From: JBEVNX01 sp040507895
Lineage (GTDB): Bacteria; Desulfobacterota; Binatia; JACPRU01
Assembly: GCA_040507895.1 (NCBI GenBank)
Contig: JBEVNX010000051.1
Location: 1-10,516, forward strand
DNA: 10,516 nt
Direction of reading: 5' to 3'
How positions within the stretch are numbered: the stretch's first letter is position 1; each line of letters starts with the position of its first letter. The notes under the pieces were generated by a model. The model searched no databases and had not been told where the DNA came from. It was given only the letters and a program-made list of their open reading frames with translations. The translations under genes and the position numbers were made by a program. Below are positions 5,552-10,516 of the stretch, piece after piece.

Positions 5552-8500
5552 GTGACCGTCCCCTTACCAGCCGGCCGTGATGAGCTCGCGCTCGAGGAGC
5601 GTTTCACTTTGAACAAAGAGCCCATCGCGATCATCGGCGTCGGCTGCCGGTTCCCCGGAGGTGCGAGCGGACCCGATGCCTTCTGGCGGCTCCTATCGGA
5701 CGGTGTCGACGCGGTGAGGGAAGTTCCCGCCGACCGTTGGAACGCCGACGCCTACTACGACCCAACTCCCGGCCGCTGCGGCAAGTCGATCACCCGCTGG
5801 GGGGGGTTCGTCGACGACGTCGAGCGCTTCGATCCCGGTTTCTTCGGCATCTCTCCGCGAGAAGCCGCCTTCATGGATCCCCAGCAGCGGATGTTGCTCG
5901 AGGTCGCGTGGGAAGCGCTGGAAGACGCCGGCCAGATCGCCGACTCGTTGCGCGGGTCGCCGACCGGGGTGTTCGTGGGAATCTCGACCCACGACTACGA
6001 GCTGCTGCAATCCAGCCCCGACGAGCGCAGCGACATAGACGTCTACAGCACCACGGGCGGCGTCATGAGCATCGCCGCGAACCGCATCTCCTATTGTTTC
6101 GATCTTCGCGGTCCGAGCCTGGCGATCGACACGGCATGCTCCTCGTCCCTGGTTGCCGTGCATTTCGCCTGCGCCAGCCTATGGAGCGGCACGAGCTCGC
6201 TAGCACTCGTCGGCGGCGTCAACGCCCTGCTGGCGCCGATGCCGTTCGTCGCCTTCAGCCGCATGTCCATGCTGTCGCCCACGGGTCGCTGTCGCGCCTT
6301 CGACGCGGCTGCGGACGGGTTCGTTCGGGGCGAGGGCGCTGGAGTCATCGTGCTGAAGCCGCTGGCGGCGGCGCGGAAAGACGGGGATCGCGTCTACGCG
6401 GTGATCCGCGGCACCGCCACGAACCAGGACGGGCGCACGAACGGCCTCACGGTGCCGAGCGCCGCGGCGCAGGCGGCACTGGTGCGCACCGCGTGCCGTA
6501 GCGCCGGCGTCGATCCCGCCGCGATCCGCTACGTAGAAGCGCACGGCACTGGCACGCCGATCGGTGATCCGATCGAGGCACGCGCTCTCGGCGATGCGCT
6601 CGGCGACGGCCGGCGGCGTGGGGCGCCGTGCATCGTCGGCTCGGTCAAGACCAACATCGGTCACCTCGAGGCCGGCGCCGGCATAGCCGGCATCATCAAG
6701 CTCGCGCTGCTGCTCGACCGCGGCGAGATTCCTCCGAACCTGCATTTCCGCGAGCCGAATCCCAACATCGACTTCGAGGGGCTGAAGCTGCAAGTGCCGA
6801 GCCGCGCCCAGGATCTCGGATCGATCGAAAGCAACGGCAGCGAGATCCTCGCCGGCATCAACTCCTTTGGTTTCGGGGGCAGCAACGCGCACGCAGTCCT
6901 CCAGGCCCTGCCGAAGCCTCCGCGCCAACGCCCGCGGGCTGGAGTGGAGGGCGCGCGCGCCGAGCTACTCACGATCTCGGCTCGCGGAGCGGAGCCGCTG
7001 CGGGCCCTGGCGGAGAGCTACCGGATCTACCTCGGATCAGCCGACGGACGCGAAGCTTCCTTCGAGGACATCTGCTCGAGCGCGGCCATGTCACGGACCC
7101 ATCACGAGCAGCGCTTGGCTCTCGTCGCGCGTTCGCACGACGAGATGATCGCGCGTCTCGGCGAGGCGACCGCAAGCGAGGATGCCTTCGCCGCCGCGAT
7201 CGGCCAGCCGTCGGAGGAAGCTCGAACCGGCGTCGTGTTCGTCTTCTGCGGGCAAGGCCCACAGTGGTGGGCGATGGGCCGACGGCTGCTGCACGAGGAG
7301 CCGGTGTTTCGGGACAAGCTGGCCGAGTGCGATCGGCTGCTCGCAGAGCGCGCGAGCTGGCGACTCCTCGAGGAGCTGGGACACGACGAGGCGGGCTCGC
7401 GGCTCTCGGAGACGGCGATCGCGCAGCCCGCGATCTTCTCGGTGCAGGTGGCGTTGGCCGCGCTTTGGGAATCGTGGGGGATTCGGCCGACGGCCGTCGT
7501 CGGTCATAGCGTCGGCGAAGTGGCGGCAGCCCACGTTTCCGGGGCGCTCGATCTTCGCGAAGCCGCGCAGGTCATTTTCGAGCGCGGCCGATCCATGGAT
7601 CTGGCGCCCGAGCGCGGCCGGATGCTCGCGGTGCAGCTCGACCCTGGCGACGCCGAACAAATGATTCGCGCTTACGGCGACGCCGTCGCGCTCGGCGCGA
7701 TCAACGGTCCCGCCTCGGTGACGCTTTCAGGGGACGGCGAAATGCTCGATGCGATCCGCCGGGCTCTCGAGGCGCGGGGGGTGTTCTGCCGCTTCCTCCA
7801 AGTCGACTATGCGTTCCACAGCCGGCAGATGGACCCGATCCGGGACGAGCTCGAGCGCGCGCTCGCGCGCTCGCGAGGCGCGGTCACTCGAACCCCGCTG
7901 ATCTCCGCCGTCACCGGCTTCGAGATCGAAGGAAAGGAGCTCGACGCGCGGTATTGGTGGAGAAACGTCCGGGAGACGGTCCGCTTCGCGCCGGCGATCG
8001 ACCATCTCGTCGATCGCGGTTGGGGAATCTTTCTTGAGGTCGGTCCGCATCCGGTGCTGGCGGGGCCGATCGTGGAGTGTCTTCGCCGCCACGGCCGCCC
8101 GGGCGTCGTGCTGCCGTCGCTGCGGCGCCAAGAGGACGAGCGCACGACCCTTCTCGGCTCGCTCGGGAGGCTCCATGCGTGCGGCGTCGCGGTAGACTGG
8201 CGGGGCGTGTTTCCGCGCGTCGCGCGCGTCGCGCTTCCGAGTTACGCGTGGCAGCGAGAACGCTTCTGGCACGAGTCGGAAGCAAGCCGACAGCGCCGCC
8301 TCGACCCGCCGTCCCCTCCGCTTCTCGGGCGTGCTTTGCGCGCGGCGCTGCCAGGGTGGGAGACCTGGCTCGACAAGGAAGCGATGCCGTACTTGCTCGA
8401 GCATCGCGTCCACAGCCACGTGGTGTTTCCCGCGGCCGGCTACGTGGAGGTGGCACTCGAGGTTGCCGAGCAACGCATCGGCGATCCGCCGTGGGTGCTC

Positions 8501-10516
8501 GAGGACGTCGGCTTCCAGCGTGCGCTCATCCTGCCCGAAGGAGACACGCCCGCGCGCTTGCAAACCGTCTTCCAGCTCGAGGACTCGAGCTTTACGATGT
8601 CGAGCTCGGCTGCAACCGCTACGGCGTGGACAACCCACTGTACGGGGAAGCTCCGCGCGTGGGCCAATCCTCCTCCCGCCGAGCCCGCGGAGCTGGCGAG
8701 GCTGCGCGCACGTTGCACCGAGCAGGTGGCGCCGAGCGATTTCTACCGACGGCTACGAGACGTCGGCCTCGATTTCGGCCCCGCGTTTCGAGGCATCGAG
8801 GGGGTGTGGCGACGCGATGGCGAGGCGCTCGCCCGCCTGCGTCCCACCGAAGCCGTGGCGCACGAGCGTTCGCGCTATCGGTTGCATCCGGCACTGCTCG
8901 ACGCCTGTTTCCAGGCGTTGTCGGCGGCGCTGCCGCAGAGCGCATTTGGCGAGGGCGGAAGCCTCTACCTTCCCATTCACGTCGAGCGCCTCCGCGTCCG
9001 CTCGCTCGCCAAGGCTCCCGCCTGGAGTCACGCCCGGTTGCTCGAGAAGAGCGGCAACGCGATCGTGGGGGATCTCAGGCTTCTCGACGAGTCTGGAGAG
9101 GTTCTCGTTGAGGTCGCCGGCTTCCGCTGCCAAGCGGTCGCACGCAAGGCGAGCTCGGAGAGCCCGGAGGCATGGATCTACGAGTCACGCTGGCTGCCGG
9201 CACCGCTCATCGGTCGCGCAGTCACTTCCTTGGCCGCGGATTTCCTGCCGTCGGGCCGTGCGATCGCCCGCCACGCACGAGATGTGCTCGAACGGCGCCA
9301 GCGCACGGGCAGCTTGCGGGCGCGCTTCTTGAGAGTCGAATCGCAGATCGACGAGTTGTGTGCCGGCTACGCCGCGCGCGCTCTCCGCACGCTCGGTTGG
9401 CAACCTCGCGCACGGGCGGCATGGTCCACGGAGGTGCTCGCCGCCGAGCTCGGCGTCGTGGCGGAGCACCACGCCGTGCTCGGTCGCCATCTCGGGTTTC
9501 TCGCCGATGACGGCGCAGTCATGCGCCAGGCCGGGCGTTGGTCGCTGCGTCGGGCGCTGCCGGAGGTGGCCTGCGACGCGCTCTGGTCGAAGATCCTGGC
9601 CGGGTTCCCTGCGCTCCTTCCCGAGCTGACGCTCATCCGGCGTAGCGGCGAGGCGCTCGCCGCGATCCTGCGTGGCGAGCGCGACGCGCTCGATGTTCTC
9701 GCACCCGGCGGCTCGCTGACTGTTCTCGAGGAGCTGTACCAGGATGCGCCGTCTTTCGCCGACTACAACCGCGCGGTGGCCGCAGCGGTCGGCCGTGCGG
9801 TCGCCGACCTTCCCGCGTCACGGACCGTGCGCGTCCTGGAGGTCGGCGGGGGCACGGGCGGCTTGACGGCTCACGTGCTCGCGCGACTTCCCGCGGAGCG
9901 CACCGAATACGTCTTCACCGACGTGTCTTCACATTTCTTCTCGCGCGCGGAACAGAAGTTCTTCGATCGCCCGTTCGTGCGCTGCCGCTTGCTCGATCTC
10001 GAGAAGCCCCCGCTCGAGCAGGGCTTCGAGGCTCACTCGTTCGATATCGTGGTCGCCTCGGACGCGGTGCACGCCACCGCGCGCGTACACGACTCGCTCG
10101 CGCACCTGCATTCGCTGCTCGCGCCCGAAGGACTTCTCATCCTCCTGGAGATAGACCGGCCGACGCGCTGGGCCGATCTCGTCTTCGGGCTGACACCGGG
10201 GTGGTGGCGCTTCCAGGACGAGGAGCTTCGGCCCGCGCATGCGCTCCTGGATCGATCATGCTGGTGCGGCGCGCTCGCGCGCGCAGGATTCGTCGGCGTC
10301 GAAGCGCTGGGGGACTCCCTCGAGCCGCGACGTTCGGGGCAGAGCTTGTTCGTCGCCCGAACGCCCGCGCGGCCACTCGCTTCCGTAGCTACCCCCGTGG
10401 AGTCCGCCGCCGCGGATCGTGCGGGCAACTGGTTGCTGCTCGCCGATCGGAGCGGCCTCGGCGTCCGGCTCGCATCGCTTCTCGAAGCACGAGGCGAGCG
10501 GGTGACGCTGGCATTT
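5552..10516 (+). CDS. Type I polyketide synthase, KS-AT-DH-cMT-(KR-like...), 3' end outside window
   Basis: At least 1655 residues in one frame, open to the last base, so the protein is truncated by the window edge. The frame has a TGA at 5384-5386 and no ATG near the KS. GTG at 5552 (VTVPLPAGRDELALEERF) is my choice; TTG at 5609 is an alternative, and no strong ribosome site decides. Domains: ketosynthase about 23-450, acyltransferase about 560-870, post-AT linker ending LPSYAWQRERFW (895-906), dehydratase about 920-1190, C-methyltransferase about 1265-1600, then the start of a ketoreductase-like domain (1625 on). There is no loading module; the KS comes first. The set predicts condensation of malonyl units, alpha-methylation by SAM, ketoreduction and dehydration. 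This domain order is that of fungal highly reducing synthases and bacterial relatives. Any ER, active KR and ACP would lie downstream. The product is unknown. It is divergent from the aldehyde dehydrogenase. Confidence 0.96.
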   Translation, partial: MTVPLPAGRDELALEERFTLNKEPIAIIGVGCRFPGGASGPDAFWRLLSDGVDAVREVPADRWNADAYYDPTPGRCGKSITRWGGFVDDVERFDPGFFGISPREAAFMDPQQRMLLEVAWEALEDAGQIADSLRGSPTGVFVGISTHDYELLQSSPDERSDIDVYSTTGGVMSIAANRISYCFDLRGPSLAIDTACSSSLVAVHFACASLWSGTSSLALVGGVNALLAPMPFVAFSRMSMLSPTGRCRAFDAAADGFVRGEGAGVIVLKPLAAARKDGDRVYAVIRGTATNQDGRTNGLTVPSAAAQAALVRTACRSAGVDPAAIRYVEAHGTGTPIGDPIEARALGDALGDGRRRGAPCIVGSVKTNIGHLEAGAGIAGIIKLALLLDRGEIPPNLHFREPNPNIDFEGLKLQVPSRAQDLGSIESNGSEILAGINSFGFGGSNAHAVLQALPKPPRQRPRAGVEGARAELLTISARGAEPLRALAESYRIYLGSADGREASFEDICSSAAMSRTHHEQRLALVARSHDEMIARLGEATASEDAFAAAIGQPSEEARTGVVFVFCGQGPQWWAMGRRLLHEEPVFRDKLAECDRLLAERASWRLLEELGHDEAGSRLSETAIAQPAIFSVQVALAALWESWGIRPTAVVGHSVGEVAAAHVSGALDLREAAQVIFERGRSMDLAPERGRMLAVQLDPGDAEQMIRAYGDAVALGAINGPASVTLSGDGEMLDAIRRALEARGVFCRFLQVDYAFHSRQMDPIRDELERALARSRGAVTRTPLISAVTGFEIEGKELDARYWWRNVRETVRFAPAIDHLVDRGWGIFLEVGPHPVLAGPIVECLRRHGRPGVVLPSLRRQEDERTTLLGSLGRLHACGVAVDWRGVFPRVARVALPSYAWQRERFWHESEASRQRRLDPPSPPLLGRALRAALPGWETWLDKEAMPYLLEHRVHSHVVFPAAGYVEVALEVAEQRIGDPPWVLEDVGFQRALILPEGDTPARLQTVFQLEDSSFTMSSSAATATAWTTHCTGKLRAWANPPPAEPAELARLRARCTEQVAPSDFYRRLRDVGLDFGPAFRGIEGVWRRDGEALARLRPTEAVAHERSRYRLHPALLDACFQALSAALPQSAFGEGGSLYLPIHVERLRVRSLAKAPAWSHARLLEKSGNAIVGDLRLLDESGEVLVEVAGFRCQAVARKASSESPEAWIYESRWLPAPLIGRAVTSLAADFLPSGRAIARHARDVLERRQRTGSLRARFLRVESQIDELCAGYAARALRTLGWQPRARAAWSTEVLAAELGVVAEHHAVLGRHLGFLADDGAVMRQAGRWSLRRALPEVACDALWSKILAGFPALLPELTLIRRSGEALAAILRGERDALDVLAPGGSLTVLEELYQDAPSFADYNRAVAAAVGRAVADLPASRTVRVLEVGGGTGGLTAHVLARLPAERTEYVFTDVSSHFFSRAEQKFFDRPFVRCRLLDLEKPPLEQGFEAHSFDIVVASDAVHATARVHDSLAHLHSLLAPEGLLILLEIDRPTRWADLVFGLTPGWWRFQDEELRPAHALLDRSCWCGALARAGFVGVEALGDSLEPRRSGQSLFVARTPARPLASVATPVESAAADRAGNWLLLADRSGLGVRLASLLEARGERVTLAF
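5618..6901 (+). other. PKS ketosynthase (KS) domain
   Basis: Residues about 23-450 of the synthase. It opens with EPIAIIGVGCRFPGG. The nucleophile is Cys196 in DTACSSSL (codon 6137-6139), with His331 in EAHGTGT and His371 in NIGHLEAGAG. The spacings (135 and 40 residues) are normal for a decarboxylating, condensing KS. The domain ends near GINSFGFGGSNAHAVL (435-450). It looks fully active, not a KSQ or a non-elongating KS. Confidence 0.95.
7229..8161 (+). other. PKS acyltransferase (AT) domain, malonyl-type motifs
   Basis: Residues about 560-870 of the synthase. It shows GQGPQW (567-572), the active serine Ser653 in GHSVGE, and YAFH (753-756) with His756. EVGPHPVL begins at 829. A phenylalanine in the xAFH motif and a non-Gln residue in GHSxGE are the usual signs of malonyl-CoA selection, whereas methylmalonyl-type domains carry YASH. 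This fits the separate methyltransferase domain that would supply methyl groups. Confidence 0.9.
8309..9121 (+). other. PKS dehydratase (DH) domain with altered HxxxG motif
   Basis: Residues about 920-1190 of the synthase. The catalytic His951 lies in HRVHSHVVFP, which is HxxxSxxxxP in place of HxxxGxxxxP. The second catalytic motif is intact: Asp1117 and Gln1121 in HPALLDACFQ. The usual YGPxF motif reads FGPAF (1075-1079). Both catalytic residues remain, so I expect activity, with some uncertainty from the two substitutions. Confidence 0.88.
9344..10351 (+). other. PKS C-methyltransferase (cMT) domain
   Basis: Residues about 1265-1600 of the synthase. An N-terminal lobe (about 1265-1420) leads to the SAM-binding motif VLEVGGGTGG (1428-1437). 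Further conserved pieces are FTDVSSHFF, FDIVVASDAVHATARV, and FGLTPGWWRFQD. His1507 and Glu1533 sit where PKS C-methyltransferases keep their catalytic His-Glu pair. It should methylate the alpha carbon of the growing beta-ketoacyl chain with S-adenosylmethionine. The domain appears intact. Confidence 0.9.
10424..10516 (+). other. Start of a ketoreductase-like domain, cut by window edge
   Basis: Residues 1625-1655 read GNWLLLADRSGLGVRLASLL and on to the last base. The pattern W-LL-ADxxGxG-LA-LLxxxG is typical of the N-terminal structural half of PKS ketoreductases. It could precede an ER inserted between structural and catalytic KR halves. The catalytic part is not in the window. Confidence 0.65.

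Noticed and set aside
4086..5634. Long open frames of about 490 and 510 codons overlapping the aldehyde dehydrogenase in other frames
   Set aside because: They translate to arginine-, alanine- and histidine-rich sequence with no family features, as expected opposite or beside a GC-rich gene. The dehydrogenase frame carries every catalytic motif.
7852..7865. Perfect 14-base palindrome CGAGCGCGCGCTCG, alternating C and G
   Set aside because: It encodes the alanine- and arginine-rich helix ELERALARS inside the AT domain; codon use in GC-rich coding DNA explains it.
8214..8233. Tandem CGCGCGT-type repeat
   Set aside because: It encodes the short repeated peptide VARVA in the post-AT linker and is in frame with the synthase, so it is not an independent repeat element.
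5552..10516. Several medium open frames on both strands within the synthase gene
   Set aside because: The single synthase frame gives continuous, motif-rich protein through the whole interval; the others show no family sequence.
1..10516. tRNA, rRNA, CRISPR array, insertion sequence or attachment site
   Set aside because: I saw no cloverleaf, conserved rRNA segment, regularly spaced repeat, transposase-like protein or terminal inverted repeat pair.

Overview
This is a GC-rich bacterial window with six protein-coding loci and no RNA gene, insertion sequence or CRISPR array that I can see. The mix of an F420-type luciferase-like oxidoreductase, a fused DNA-alkylation repair enzyme and a large type I polyketide synthase fits a high-GC soil or metagenomic lineage such as Myxococcota, Binatota or Actinomycetota. 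That placement is inference; nothing in the window fixes the taxon.

Left part (1-3873). Bases 1-211 hold no gene I can support. At 212-585 (minus) lies a small SnoaL/NTF2-like gene split between two frames by an apparent one-base loss in a short C run. A 241-base divergent intergenic region with several inverted repeats separates it from a rightward group of three genes: a luciferase-like (probably F420-dependent) oxidoreductase (827-1711), a fusion of an O6-alkylguanine-DNA alkyltransferase with an AlkA-type 3-methyladenine glycosylase (1780-2958), and an AraC-family regulator with a cupin-like sensor domain (3031-3873). Gaps of 68 and 72 bases would allow an operon. Each of the three starts has a potential hairpin shortly upstream.

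Middle (3874-5551). A 20-position near-perfect hairpin (3896-3939) sits between the convergent ends of the AraC gene and an aldehyde dehydrogenase gene (3957-5381, minus) and is probably a two-way terminator. The dehydrogenase has a complete set of catalytic residues and a near-consensus Shine-Dalgarno sequence. Its start faces the polyketide synthase across 170 bases that hold several palindromes, an 8-base inverted repeat and one candidate promoter in each direction.

Right part (5552-10516). One reading frame is open without a stop from 5387 to the last base. It encodes at least 1655 residues of a type I polyketide synthase, in the order KS - AT (malonyl-type motifs) - DH - C-methyltransferase, then the first residues of a ketoreductase-like domain. 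The rest of the protein and its stop lie outside the window. The order matches fungal highly reducing synthases and related bacterial single-module synthases: the AT would load malonyl units and the built-in SAM-dependent domain would add methyl branches. The dehydrogenase is the obvious candidate partner gene, but a shared pathway is not shown by the sequence.
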